From positions 124,001 through 188,000 of the forward strand of contig DEMN01000012.1 of assembly GCA_002359215.1 (NCBI GenBank): 64,000 bases of DNA, written 5' to 3'. Position numbers and translations under genes: made by a program. The notes beneath the pieces are model-generated. The model was not told the DNA's origin. It made no database searches and worked only from the letters and a program-made list of their open reading frames with translations. The DNA comes from Flavobacteriales bacterium UBA2669 (GTDB taxonomy: Bacteria; Bacteroidota; Bacteroidia; Flavobacteriales_E; Vicingaceae). Every line of letters begins with the position of its first letter. The first letter of the stretch is position 1. Below, in pieces: positions 17,189 to 26,053 of the stretch.

Positions 17189-19915
17189 TTAATTTTTCAC
17201 GAATTTCAGTACTTGTTGGCGGTTTGCTGTACGAATAGTTAAAAAATAAATTCCCGCAGGAAGCGATTTAATAACAATACGATTAGTGAAGTTATCGGTT
17301 TTTTCAATTAGTATTTTTCCGCTAATATCAGTAATAAAAAAAGTGTTTTTTTCATTAGCAGGTAAACCAACTATTGTAAGTTGTTCCTTAGCAGGATTGG
17401 GATAAATAGTAAAATCAGCTCTGTTATTCAGTTCATTTACGGTCAGTGCATCAGTATTAAATTGTGTTTGAGCAGCATCGGCATTTTGTTGAAGGTGTAA
17501 CAAGCTATCTCCTGCCAATAAAGCAAAAGCGACCACATGTTTACCACCTGGAGTAATCGAAAAGTTATCAGCACTAATAACATGAGCTACATCATCACCA
17601 TTAAAACCACCTGCTAATAAATTATTGGTGCTAAGTGCGGTATGTTTTTCTAGGGTGGTAAAACCATCATTAATGTTCATGCTACTGCCACTTCCATTTA
17701 CATCTATTGCATGTGCTACTAGATTGTTGGTGGTTAAGAGTTTTATTCCTGCATACAAAGAATCAGTATCAAGAGCATATACAAAACCTAATTTTCTGCT
17801 GAGGTCTGTTCCTGCTTTGTTTACACTTGGTTGGAGAATGTCCCAATCGGCAAATATACCTGCATAAACATTATTAAGTGTTGCCCCACTCTGGTTTTCA
17901 ATTTCGTAAACTACAATTATAAAATGGTCGTTTGGAGAAGTTGGATACGCATAAGAAAGTTGTTTAATACTAACTTGTAAAGGGTTTGGCGATTGTAAAT
18001 CATCCATAAAACCAACTAAATCTAAAGCAGAAACATAAGGCGGATGGTAAACTACATTAAAAATACTTCCAAAATCTTGGTCGAAACCACTTGCTCCTCT
18101 GATAGGGTCTGAAACCCTAGATGGACTATCGGAAATCATAAAACCTGCTTCGTATAGTAATTGTTTTCCTTTATAAATAAAGCCCCTACCAACATTGTTG
18201 TTATTATCATTAAATCCAATTTTACCCTTGCTGGTAATGGTGGTACTAATAAGGTTTTCCTCTAAATGTATATAATCGGGGTTGATAAGCAGGTTAAAAT
18301 AATGGTTGTAAGAAAAAGTGCCGTTGCTTATAGTTGCCTGAAATAAAATATTTTCGTTGAGGTTAGCCCCCGAAAGGATTTCTACTGTAAATGGTTGAGC
18401 GTAATTGCTGGCAGTATCGAGCATGTTTAAGTTGGGAAAACTGCTTATATTATTAATAATGTTTACAAAAGGTGAGGAAGAACTGAGTGTTACATTAATG
18501 CCGTTAATAGGATTTAAAAAGTTGGTAAGTTCAGTAATAATTCGAAGTGTATCACCATTCTTAAACAAATTATTGTTGTTGTCGGTGATGTTTTTGTTGG
18601 TAATATCTGCAAATTGTGCTGTTGTGTTGTTTAACGCATCAAAAAGATTTAACCTGCCTGTACCAAGCTTATTGATGTAAGATGGGTTTTGCGTACTGAT
18701 ATCATTTGTAGTAGCTTTAAGTTGGGCTGCTACTTGTTGAGCGGTATAGGTAGGAAATTCATTTTTTACAATAGCAGCAGCAGCAGCAACTATAGGGGCA
18801 GACATAGAAGTTCCGCTGTTAGTACCGTAGTTGTTGCCAACGGTGGTGAAAATTATTTCTCCCGGAGCGGAAATATCAATATGGTAACCATAATTGGAGT
18901 TGTTTTTTCTAATGTCACTTTGGTCGGTAGCAGCAACATTTATCACACCATCATAACTTGCAGGATAAAAAGGTGTTTCTAAATTGTCATTTCCTGCTGC
19001 AGCAACTATCAAACAGCCTTGGTTTATTTGAGCATATTTAATAATATCTTCCTGAAAGCGACTGTTTTCATAACTTCCCCAAGAGCAATTAATGATAAAA
19101 CAACCGTGGTCTGCGGCATAAATTACTCCTTGATAAGCGTGCGTTAAAAATCCCGCAGCATTAGAAATTTTTACAGGCAAAAATGTAGTTTTGAAGCCTA
19201 CTCCTGCAATTCCGGTAGTGTTGTTAGTGGCAGCAGCAGCAATTCCTGTTACCGCTACTCCGTGTGAGGTAGATTCAAAAAGAGCATTATTGTCGTTCAT
19301 TCCCAAATCCCAGCCGTAGTAATTGTCTATGTAACCATCATTATCATCATCAACACCATTAATAGGGTCACTGTAATTAATTTTAATTTTTGATATTAAA
19401 TCAGGATGTGCAGGCTCCCAACCAGTATCGGTAATGCCAATAGTTATAGAAGTATCTCCCTGATTGATGTTCCATGCATTAAAAGCATCAATTAAACCAA
19501 GATAATATTGTTGAGAAAGTAGCGTGTCATTAGGAGTAAAAGTCAATTCGGGTAAGTAATAAGGCTCCACATACTTCATTATTTTAGAGGCTTCGATTCT
19601 CTGTATAGCGGTTTCAACATCCACTAACTGAGCATTAAAAGTAAGTTGGTAAATCAGTGATAAGTCAATAAAGTTAGGATTATCCTCCTTGGTTTTATGA
19701 GGAAATACTTTTTGCAGCGTTGTTGTTCCTAGTTGAGTGTTGATTTTAGCAAATTGTGGGTGATTGATTTTATTATTAAAACAAATATTTCTGTACTGTT
19801 CTTTAACCTTAAAAATAAGGGTATTATTTAGTTGGTTATTTTTTTGACTAAAAGCACTAAAGCTTAATAGCCATAAGAATAGTAAAGGTAAAAGGTGTAT
19901 TCTGTTGATAAACAT
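17189..19915 (-). CDS. Subtilisin-like (S8) serine protease with T9SS sorting domain
   Basis: A 908-residue secreted protease. It has a signal peptide (1-23), an inhibitor-like propeptide region (about 30-125), and an S8 domain with the full triad: D163 (GITDTGW), H218 (SHGVAVTG) and S370 (GTSMSAP), plus the oxyanion Asn N309 (AAAGND). Residues 184-196 contain a Ca-binding-like DDDNDGYID loop. The region after about 430 is a large beta-rich domain, and the end (FTIYPNPAKEQLTIVGLP to QQVLKFVKN) is a type A T9SS sorting domain. It is predicted to act at the cell surface or outside the cell on proteins. The gene is followed by the small methyltransferase gene. Confidence 0.94.
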   Translation of the reverse strand: MFINRIHLLPLLFLWLLSFSAFSQKNNQLNNTLIFKVKEQYRNICFNNKINHPQFAKINTQLGTTTLQKVFPHKTKEDNPNFIDLSLIYQLTFNAQLVDVETAIQRIEASKIMKYVEPYYLPELTFTPNDTLLSQQYYLGLIDAFNAWNINQGDTSITIGITDTGWEPAHPDLISKIKINYSDPINGVDDDNDGYIDNYYGWDLGMNDNNALFESTSHGVAVTGIAAAATNNTTGIAGVGFKTTFLPVKISNAAGFLTHAYQGVIYAADHGCFIINCSWGSYENSRFQEDIIKYAQINQGCLIVAAAGNDNLETPFYPASYDGVINVAATDQSDIRKNNSNYGYHIDISAPGEIIFTTVGNNYGTNSGTSMSAPIVAAAAAIVKNEFPTYTAQQVAAQLKATTNDISTQNPSYINKLGTGRLNLFDALNNTTAQFADITNKNITDNNNNLFKNGDTLRIITELTNFLNPINGINVTLSSSSPFVNIINNISSFPNLNMLDTASNYAQPFTVEILSGANLNENILFQATISNGTFSYNHYFNLLINPDYIHLEENLISTTITSKGKIGFNDNNNNVGRGFIYKGKQLLYEAGFMISDSPSRVSDPIRGASGFDQDFGSIFNVVYHPPYVSALDLVGFMDDLQSPNPLQVSIKQLSYAYPTSPNDHFIIVVYEIENQSGATLNNVYAGIFADWDILQPSVNKAGTDLSRKLGFVYALDTDSLYAGIKLLTTNNLVAHAIDVNGSGSSMNINDGFTTLEKHTALSTNNLLAGGFNGDDVAHVISADNFSITPGGKHVVAFALLAGDSLLHLQQNADAAQTQFNTDALTVNELNNRADFTIYPNPAKEQLTIVGLPANEKNTFFITDISGKILIEKTDNFTNRIVIKSLPAGIYFLTIRTANRQQVLKFVKN

Positions 19916-20129
19916 TTATTTAGTTTTAGGAATGTAAATTTAAGAAAATAACATGAATGTGGGATGTGTCTATAGATATCTTGTTACTTAACAATTCTGA
20001 TTTTAATTGAATGTAGAAATTAATGAAGAATGACAGTACTGATGGGGTTAGTGTAATGGTAACAGGTTGAGTTGGGAATTGGCTTGTGTGTTGGATACTT
20101 ATTTCCTTTAAGGAGGTTGGGATGGGATT

Positions 20130-21329
20130 TTACTCCACCCACAATACCAACCCTTTTAGGTATTCACCTTCGGGATGGAAGATGTTTACCGGATGGTCGG
20201 CAGGTTGTGATAAATGATACAACACCCTAACATTTCTTTGTGAGCTAATGGCTGCTGCCATAATAGTATCGTAAAATAACTTTCTGTTAATAACTTGAGA
20301 ACAAGAAAAAGTGAATAATAATCCACCGGATTTCATGTTTTTTAATGCCATTTCATTTAGTCTTTTATAACCCTGAACAGCTTTGTGCATAGACTTTCTG
20401 TGTTTGGCATAAGCAGGAGGATCCAACACAATGATATCATAAATTTCTTTATTTTCTTTTAAGAAAGTAAGCGTATCAGAAACAAAAGATTGATGGTTAG
20501 TAAGTTGGTTTAGCTCAATGTTTTTATCGGTTAATTCAATTGCTTTTTTAGAACTATCAACAGAATGAACTGCTTTAGCTCCATTTTTTAATGCAGCAAC
20601 AGAAAAACCTCCTGAATAGCAAAACGTATTCAGCACCAACTTATCTTTAGCTAATTCGCCCAACAATTTTCTATTTTCTCTTTGGTCGATAAAAAAACCT
20701 GTTTTTTGTCCTTCAACCCAATCTAAATGGTAGTTGCAATCGTATTCTGTGCCAATTAATTTCGGATCTTCAGCTTGGTATAAATATCCATTTTCAATTT
20801 TTAGGTCAGTTTGTTTTTCGAGGGTTTCAGCACTTTTATCGTAAATGGCTAATAACTTTTTGCCATAAATTTTTTGTAAAGCAGCAACAATTTGTGGCTT
20901 GGCAAAGTGCATTCCAGCTGAATGAGATTGAATAACTGCTGTACCATTATAAAAATCTATGATTAATCCGGGCAGTTGGTCTCCTTCAGCATGAATTAAT
21001 CGGTAAATGTTGGTAGCAGGATTTTCGGTTAATCCCATTGCTTTTCTAAGTTCAAAAGCATTGGTTAATCGTTTAAACCAAAAATCATCATCAATAGGCT
21101 CTTGCGTAAAACTTATTATTCTAACGGCAATAGTTCCATCTTGAAAATGTCCTGTGGCTAAGAAATTATTGTTTTCATCAAAAACATTTACCAACTGACC
21201 ATCAGTAAGTGGTTGGGGTGGGGTAGTATCCACAACAATTTTTTGAATAGCTCCTAAAAATACCCAAGGATGTTTTCTTTCAATAGATTTTTCTTTGTCT
21301 TTTTTGAGGATTACTGAAGGATAGTTCAT
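20130..21329 (-). CDS. rlmI: RlmI-like 23S rRNA (cytosine-C5) methyltransferase
   Basis: A 399-residue protein with an N-terminal PUA RNA-binding domain (RKHPWVFLGAIQKI, GTIAVRIISF) and a C-terminal Rossmann methyltransferase with VLNTFCYSGGFSVAAL (SAM site) and the catalytic-loop motif VLDPPAYAKHRKS. The RlmI family methylates C5 of a cytosine in 23S rRNA. Paralogues with other rRNA targets exist, so the exact position modified is inferred. It is 9 bases downstream of ribH on the same strand, in an operon with ribH and the TPR gene. Confidence 0.87.
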   Translation of the reverse strand: MNYPSVILKKDKEKSIERKHPWVFLGAIQKIVVDTTPPQPLTDGQLVNVFDENNNFLATGHFQDGTIAVRIISFTQEPIDDDFWFKRLTNAFELRKAMGLTENPATNIYRLIHAEGDQLPGLIIDFYNGTAVIQSHSAGMHFAKPQIVAALQKIYGKKLLAIYDKSAETLEKQTDLKIENGYLYQAEDPKLIGTEYDCNYHLDWVEGQKTGFFIDQRENRKLLGELAKDKLVLNTFCYSGGFSVAALKNGAKAVHSVDSSKKAIELTDKNIELNQLTNHQSFVSDTLTFLKENKEIYDIIVLDPPAYAKHRKSMHKAVQGYKRLNEMALKNMKSGGLLFTFSCSQVINRKLFYDTIMAAAISSQRNVRVLYHLSQPADHPVNIFHPEGEYLKGLVLWVE

Positions 21330-21338
21330 GGAATAAAT

Positions 21339-21824
21339 TTAGGCTTTTTGGAAAGCTACCATTTTTAAAGCAGTTATGGCAGCTTCATCGCCTTTATTGC
21401 CATGTTTTCCACCTGAGCGATCTATGGCTTGTTGCATGGTGTTATCGGTAAGTACTCCAAAAATAACAGGTTTGTTATATTTTAGTGCCACATCTTTAAT
21501 TCCTAAGGCAGTAGCATTACAAACAAAATCGAAATGTTTGGTTTCTCCCTGAATAACGCTTCCTAGGCAAATTACGGCATCTAAGGTAGTTTTTTCTAAT
21601 AGTGTTTGAGCTCCTAATGGCAATTCAAAACTTCCGGGAACATATTGAATAACAATATTTTCTTTAGCAACATGATGTTTTAAGAGGGTATTGTATGCAC
21701 CGTTAAGTAAACCTTGAGTAATTTGTTCGTTCCACTCGGCAACAACAATAGCTATTCTCATGCTAGCACCATCAGGAATGGATGTAGCATCATAATCTGA
21801 TAAGTTTTTGTTAACAGTTGCCAT
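21339..21824 (-). CDS. ribH: 6,7-dimethyl-8-ribityllumazine synthase
   Basis: A 161-residue riboflavin pathway enzyme joining the pyrimidine product with 3,4-dihydroxybutanone 4-phosphate. Signature segments: IAVVVAEWNEQIT (Trp stacking on the substrate), VPGSFELPLGAQ, CLGSVIQGETKHFDFV (with the catalytic His), and FGVLT. Length is typical. Family members assemble into pentamers or 60-mers. It lies between the TPR gene (32-base gap) and rlmI (9-base gap). Confidence 0.96.
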   Translation of the reverse strand: MATVNKNLSDYDATSIPDGASMRIAIVVAEWNEQITQGLLNGAYNTLLKHHVAKENIVIQYVPGSFELPLGAQTLLEKTTLDAVICLGSVIQGETKHFDFVCNATALGIKDVALKYNKPVIFGVLTDNTMQQAIDRSGGKHGNKGDEAAITALKMVAFQKA

Positions 21825-21856
21825 AATATTGTTACGTTTTTAGGGAATTAAACTGC

Positions 21857-22549
21857 TTATTTCGCACTCATCGTTTCAGCTCTAGCGATGTATTTTTCTA
21901 CATCTCTGGCTTCAGCAGATTCAGCAAAATCTTTTTTAATCTCTTTGTATTTCTTTACCGCATTAGCATAGTCGCCTAAGGTTTCGTAAGCTATACCTGC
22001 TTTAAATAAATAAATAGGAGAAGTAAGTTTATTACTGTTTTTAGCAGCTGCTTTTTCGTAATAGTCTACTGCATTTTCAATATCATTTAATTCCATGTAT
22101 GAATCGCCAATAGCACCTAAAGCAACAGCACTAATAATTACATCATCAGAGCTAAATTCTTTTAATTCATAAATAGCATCTTCAAACATGCCCATATTTC
22201 TGTAAGCAATACCTAAGTAATAGTGAGCTAAGTTGGCAGATTTTGTACCGCTGTAAGTTTCAACGATTTCAATAAATCCCATGTTTGTTCCACCATCGCC
22301 ATTAATAGCTAAGTTTAAAGAATCTCTTTCGAACTGTTGTTCAGCCCAAAACATATTTTCTTGTGCTTCAGATTCTATTGGTGGAAGGTAAACTTTATAG
22401 TAAAAAGCAAAAGCTGCAATTACCAATATTATTGCACCTAATGCAACGGTAATAGGCATTTTATTATTTTCTACAAAGTTCTCGGTTTTACTGTAAACCT
22501 CTTGAACATCAACAATTACTTCCGAATTTTCGTCTTTCTTTTTTGCCAT
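21857..22549 (-). CDS. Membrane-anchored tetratricopeptide repeat protein
   Basis: A 230-residue protein from ATG 22549 (MAKKKDENSEV). One membrane segment (about 36-58) is followed by TPR-like helical pairs (LAHYYLGIAYRNMGMFEDAI, AVALGAIGDSYMELNDIENA, SPIYLFKAGIAYETLGDYAN). Overall it resembles YfgM-type proteins, which sit in the inner membrane with the repeat domain outside. An upstream in-frame ATG at 22579 overlaps a promoter -7 box at 22577-22584 and is therefore unlikely to be used. It heads the TPR-ribH-rlmI transcript. Confidence 0.75.
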   Translation of the reverse strand: MAKKKDENSEVIVDVQEVYSKTENFVENNKMPITVALGAIILVIAAFAFYYKVYLPPIESEAQENMFWAEQQFERDSLNLAINGDGGTNMGFIEIVETYSGTKSANLAHYYLGIAYRNMGMFEDAIYELKEFSSDDVIISAVALGAIGDSYMELNDIENAVDYYEKAAAKNSNKLTSPIYLFKAGIAYETLGDYANAVKKYKEIKKDFAESAEARDVEKYIARAETMSAK

Positions 22550-22576
22550 TTTGTTTTCTTGTTTTTTATAGGGTTG

Positions 22577-22584
22577 CAAAAATA
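22577..22584 (-). promoter_or_regulatory. Promoter -7 box (TATTTTTG) of the TPR-ribH-rlmI operon
   Basis: On the minus strand TATTTTTG fits TAnnTTTG, 27 bases before the ATG at 22549. It argues against the alternative start at 22579. No convincing -33 element. Confidence 0.5.
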
Positions 22585-22703
22585 GTTTTTTTAATCAAAA
22601 TAATAACGATTTGCTCAATTTTATCTTTTCATGGTGAAAATATATTGGATTAATAACCTTAGAATTAAAGGATTTTCTTACTACCCCTAATAGCTACCCT
22701 AAT

Positions 22704-23504
22704 CTAAAACCTACTATCTCCATCTAACATTCTTCCTAAACCACCTAAAATACTTCCTTCGCCTTTGCTTTTTCCGCCATAACTTGGCGCTGAGGCTAAT
22801 ACTCTATCAGCTAATCTGCTAAAAGGTAAGGACTGAATCCATACTTTACCGGGACCGGAAAGTTGAGCGAAAAAGAAGCCTTCGCCACCAAACAAGGTGT
22901 TTTTAATGCCACCAACAAATTTAATGTCGTAATTTATGGTTTGAGTAAACCCTACAATACAACCAGTATCCACATTAAGTACTTCACCGGGTTGTAAATC
23001 TCTTTCTATAATAGTTCCTCCGGCATGCATAAACGCCCATCCGTCACCTTCTAATTTTTGCATAATAAAACCTTCACCACCAAAAAATCCAGTACCTAAT
23101 TTTTTCTGAAATTCAATGCCAACAGCTACTCCTTTGGCTGCACACAGAAAAGCATCTTTCTGACATATAATTTTACCGTTATAAGCTCTTAAATCGATAG
23201 GAACAATTTTTCCCGGATAAGGAGCAGCAAAAGTAGCATGTCTTTTATCAATTCCCTGATTGGTATAGGTAGTCATAAACAAACTTTCGCCTGTTAATAC
23301 TCTTTTTCCTGCCGAAAATAACTTACTCATTATTCCTTGGTTTTGACTGCTGCCATCACCAAAAATAGTTTCCATTTTAATGTTGGAATCCATATACATT
23401 AAACTTCCGGCTTCGGCAATAACTGTTTCCTGAGGATCTAGTTCTATTTCTACACATTGCATGTCATCGCCAAATATTTTATAATCAATTTCGTGTGCGT
23501 TCAT
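22704..23504 (-). CDS. AIM24/TIGR00266 family protein
   Basis: A 266-residue beta-rich protein with family features: VEIELDPQETVIAEAGSLMYMD near the N-terminus, many Gly-rich turns, and GFTQTINYDIKFVGG and FFFAQLSGPGKVWIQS near the C-terminus, followed by a Gly/Lys tail. The family forms a double-psi-barrel-like trimeric fold of unknown function in bacteria; yeast AIM24 is mitochondrial. It is divergent from xth, with a -7 box in the 73-base gap. Confidence 0.85.
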   Translation of the reverse strand: MNAHEIDYKIFGDDMQCVEIELDPQETVIAEAGSLMYMDSNIKMETIFGDGSSQNQGIMSKLFSAGKRVLTGESLFMTTYTNQGIDKRHATFAAPYPGKIVPIDLRAYNGKIICQKDAFLCAAKGVAVGIEFQKKLGTGFFGGEGFIMQKLEGDGWAFMHAGGTIIERDLQPGEVLNVDTGCIVGFTQTINYDIKFVGGIKNTLFGGEGFFFAQLSGPGKVWIQSLPFSRLADRVLASAPSYGGKSKGEGSILGGLGRMLDGDSRF

Positions 23505-23525
23505 GGTTTTAAGGTTTAAATTGAA

Positions 23526-23533
23526 TAATTTTG
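23526..23533 (+). promoter_or_regulatory. Promoter -7 box (TAATTTTG) of xth-rarA
   Basis: TAATTTTG fits TAnnTTTG, 44 bases before the xth ATG at 23578. It lies back to back with a minus-strand box at 23539-23546, so the 73-base gap acts as a bidirectional promoter. Confidence 0.5.
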
Positions 23534-23538
23534 AACAA

Positions 23539-23546
23539 CAAAAATA
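23539..23546 (-). promoter_or_regulatory. Promoter -7 box (TATTTTTG) of the AIM24-family gene
   Basis: On the minus strand TATTTTTG fits TAnnTTTG, 34 bases before the ATG at 23504. TTTG at 23565-23562 is 15 bases upstream of it, slightly short for a -33 element. Confidence 0.5.
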
Positions 23547-23577
23547 ATAGAATTAACTTCACAAACTAATTATTAAA

Positions 23578-24339
23578 ATGAAACTTATTTCTTGGAATGT
23601 AAATGGTATTAGAGCCATAGTTAAGAAGAATTTTTTTGAATTTATTGATGAATATCAGCCTGATGTGTTGTGTTTGCAAGAGACTAAAGCTCAAGATGAA
23701 CAAGTACAAGAGGCTTTAGCGGAATTAAAAGGTTATCATATTTATTCTAATTCTGCTGAAAAAAAAGGATATTCGGGAACAGCTATTTTGACTAAAAAAG
23801 AACCTATAAACGTATTTTTTGATATTAACCAAACAGAACACGATAAAGAAGGAAGAGTTACTACAGCCGAGTTTGATGATTTTTATTTGGTGACGGTGTA
23901 TGTTCCCAATTCTAAAACAGATTTATCGAGATTAGGTGATAGACAAAATTGGGATGCTCATTTTCTTAACTTTTTGAAAGAATTAGAAAGCAAAAAACCT
24001 GTAATTGTTTGTGGAGATTTTAATGTGGCTCATAAAGCCATAGATTTAGCTAGACCTGCTGCTAATTACAACAAAAGTGCTGGTTATACACAACAAGAGA
24101 TTGATGGTATGAGTAACTTTGTAAATGCAGGGTTAGTAGATACTTTCAGATACTTTTACCCTGAAAAAAAAGATATGTACAGCTGGTGGAGTTATAGGGG
24201 GGGGGCTCGTTTTAAGAATGTAGGTTGGAGGATAGATTATTTTTTGGTTAGTCAAGCCTTTTTACCAAAAGTGAAATCGGCTGCCATACACATGGAAGTT
24301 GATGGTTCAGACCATTGTCCGGTAAGTATTGAATTGTAA
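23578..24339 (+). CDS. xth: Exodeoxyribonuclease III
   Basis: A 253-residue apurinic/apyrimidinic endonuclease and 3'-5' exonuclease for base-excision repair. Motifs: SWNVNGIRA (Asn), CLQETKAQ (metal Glu), CGDFNVAH (catalytic Asp/Asn), YSWWSYRGGARF, GWRIDYFLVS and GSDHCPVSIEL (catalytic Asp-His). The YRGGA codons contain nine consecutive G bases (24197-24205), striking in AT-rich DNA and a possible slippage site, although the frame is intact here. rarA follows after 15 bases, so the two repair genes are probably one transcript. Confidence 0.96.
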   Translation: MKLISWNVNGIRAIVKKNFFEFIDEYQPDVLCLQETKAQDEQVQEALAELKGYHIYSNSAEKKGYSGTAILTKKEPINVFFDINQTEHDKEGRVTTAEFDDFYLVTVYVPNSKTDLSRLGDRQNWDAHFLNFLKELESKKPVIVCGDFNVAHKAIDLARPAANYNKSAGYTQQEIDGMSNFVNAGLVDTFRYFYPEKKDMYSWWSYRGGARFKNVGWRIDYFLVSQAFLPKVKSAAIHMEVDGSDHCPVSIEL

Positions 24340-24354
24340 AAAGTTAAAGAGAAC

Positions 24355-25638
24355 ATGTTGCAACCATCTATTCCATTAGCAGAACGACTTAGACCCAATT
24401 CTTTTGAGAATTATGTGGGACAAAAGCACCTTGTTGCCGAAGGAAGTACTTTGCGTAAGCTGATAGAGATGGGAACTATTCCTTCCATGATTTTTTGGGG
24501 ACCACCGGGTGTAGGAAAAACAACATTAGCTAACATTATTGCTCAATATGCCAAACGACCTTTTTATACCCTTAGTGCAGTTAATTCAGGTGTAGCAGCG
24601 GTAAGAGAGGTAATAGATAAAGCTAAATCGCAACAGTTTTTTGGTACGAATCATCCGATATTGTTTATTGATGAGATTCACAGATTTAGCAAGTCGCAGC
24701 AAGATTCTTTGTTGGGAGCAGTAGAAAAAGGCATTATTACACTTATAGGAGCAACAACAGAAAATCCATCTTTTGAGGTAATTTCAGCTCTTTTATCGCG
24801 TTGCCAAGTTTATATTTTAAAAGAACAAACCAAGGAAGATTTGTTAGAGTTAATAGATATTGCTCTTACTCAAGATGAATACCTCAAAAAAAGAAAGATA
24901 AATATTAAAGAATACGAAACGCTGTTGCAATTATCGGGAGGAGATGCCAGAAAATTACTCAATACCCTTGAAATTGTAGTAAACAGTTTGCCTGATGATA
25001 AAACGCCTATCACCAATGATTTGGTAATGGACATTATTCAGCAAAATTTAGTGCGTTACGATAAAACAGGCGACCAACATTACGATATTATTTCTGCCTT
25101 TATTAAATCCATTAGAGGTAGTGATCCCAATGCAGCGGTTTATTGGCTTGCCAGAATGTTAGAAGGAGGCGAAGACCCTAAATTTATTGCCAGAAGATTG
25201 TTGATTTTATCCTCTGAAGATATTGGAAATGCAAATCCTACAGCTTTAGTAATTGCCAACAATTGTTTTCAGGCAGTAAATGTTATTGGCATGCCCGAAT
25301 CTAGAATTATTTTATCGCAGACAGCCATTTATTTAGCAACTTCACCAAAAAGCAACGCTTCTTATATGGCCATAAATGAAGCCCAAGCATTGGTTCAAAA
25401 AACAGGAAATTTGTCTGTTCCGCTACATATAAGAAACGCCCCAACAAAATTAATGAAAGAAGTAGGCTACGGGAAAAACTACATGTATTCACATAACTAT
25501 GAAGGTAATTTTGCTCAACAAGAGTACCTGCCCGATGATATTAAAAACACTAAATTTTATGAGCCGGGCAATAATGCTAAAGAAAGTAGCATCAGGAATT
25601 TTCTTAAAGAAAATTGGAAAGATAAGTACAGGTATTAG
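24355..25638 (+). CDS. rarA: Replication-associated recombination protein A (RarA/MgsA)
   Basis: A 427-residue clamp-loader-like AAA+ ATPase acting at stalled replication forks. Walker A is GPPGVGKTT (about 48-56) and Walker B FIDEIHRF; sensor 1 ATTENPSFE and the arginine-finger region SALLSRCQVY are present. The C-terminal half has the family tetramerisation region, with DPNAAVYWLARMLEGGEDP and RRLLILSSEDIGNANP. Length is normal. It lies 15 bases after xth. Confidence 0.95.
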   Translation: MLQPSIPLAERLRPNSFENYVGQKHLVAEGSTLRKLIEMGTIPSMIFWGPPGVGKTTLANIIAQYAKRPFYTLSAVNSGVAAVREVIDKAKSQQFFGTNHPILFIDEIHRFSKSQQDSLLGAVEKGIITLIGATTENPSFEVISALLSRCQVYILKEQTKEDLLELIDIALTQDEYLKKRKINIKEYETLLQLSGGDARKLLNTLEIVVNSLPDDKTPITNDLVMDIIQQNLVRYDKTGDQHYDIISAFIKSIRGSDPNAAVYWLARMLEGGEDPKFIARRLLILSSEDIGNANPTALVIANNCFQAVNVIGMPESRIILSQTAIYLATSPKSNASYMAINEAQALVQKTGNLSVPLHIRNAPTKLMKEVGYGKNYMYSHNYEGNFAQQEYLPDDIKNTKFYEPGNNAKESSIRNFLKENWKDKYRY

Positions 25639-25709
25639 TACTTAAAGTACTTATGAATACTTAGGAGTTAAATTAGTTATATTTTTACCACAAAATCTAT
25701 AATCTAACC

Positions 25710-25811
25710 GTCATTGCGAACGTAGTGAAGCAATCTGTTTAATCAGAACTAAAAACCAAAAGATTGCTTCGATTTCCATCACACATTCCAATTCCATAAC
25801 CTGTCAATGAC
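25710..25811. repeat. Palindromic dispersed repeat of the GTCATT(T/G)CGA family, gene-less unit
   Basis: It begins GTCATTGCGAACG and ends CAATGAC, so its termini are inverted (GTCATTG 25710-25716 with CAATGAC 25805-25811). Inside, AAGCAATCT (25728-25736) is the exact inverse of AGATTGCTT (25761-25769). The left half resembles the repeats flanking the GIY-YIG gene (GTCATTTCGAGCGAAGTG to AATCTTC). It looks like a short non-autonomous version of that element. Confidence 0.75.
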
Positions 25812-25978
25812 GAAAAAAAATGATTTTTTATCCAAAATCACACGATTTTCGACAAAATTTACCACCTAAAGAGAATAAAAGTCAAGCAAAAAACACTCTT
25901 TTTTCACCCCTCAAAAAAATAATTTAAAATTATTATTATTGATAATCAGTTTGTTATCATTTTTTACACTACTTTGTA

Positions 25979-26010
25979 TTGCATAGTATTAGTTTTTGTA
26001 TATATCTTTG
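25979..26010 (+). promoter_or_regulatory. Promoter (TTG, 21 bases, TATCTTTG) of the exported protein/PadR/PspC cluster
   Basis: TTG at 25979-25981 and TATCTTTG at 26003-26010 are 21 bases apart, within the range of Bacteroidota promoters. The next ATG is at 26054, giving a leader of about 40 bases. Confidence 0.6.
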
Positions 26011-26053
26011 CAATGTAAATTAATTTGTATAACATTTAAAAAAATATTAAAAG

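Larger units (their letters stand above)
25639..26053 (+). other. 415-base intergenic region: palindromic repeat, AT-rich tract, promoter
   Basis: No credible gene. It holds an inverted-repeat unit (25710-25811), an A/T-rich stretch (25812-25960), and the promoter of the following gene (25979-26010). The rarA stop is followed by a short AAAGTACTT-type palindrome with no T-tract. Confidence 0.7.

Noticed and set aside
20043..20064. GGGGTTAGTGTAATGGTAAC resembles the 5' half of a tRNA (D-arm of a tRNA-Gln type).
   Set aside because: No matching 3' acceptor strand, anticodon arm or T-arm follows within 100 bases, so it is not a tRNA gene; at most a chance match or a short relic.
22550..22579. 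Upstream ATG (22579) for the TPR protein.
   Set aside because: It lies inside the -7 box at 22577-22584, so the codon would not be transcribed.
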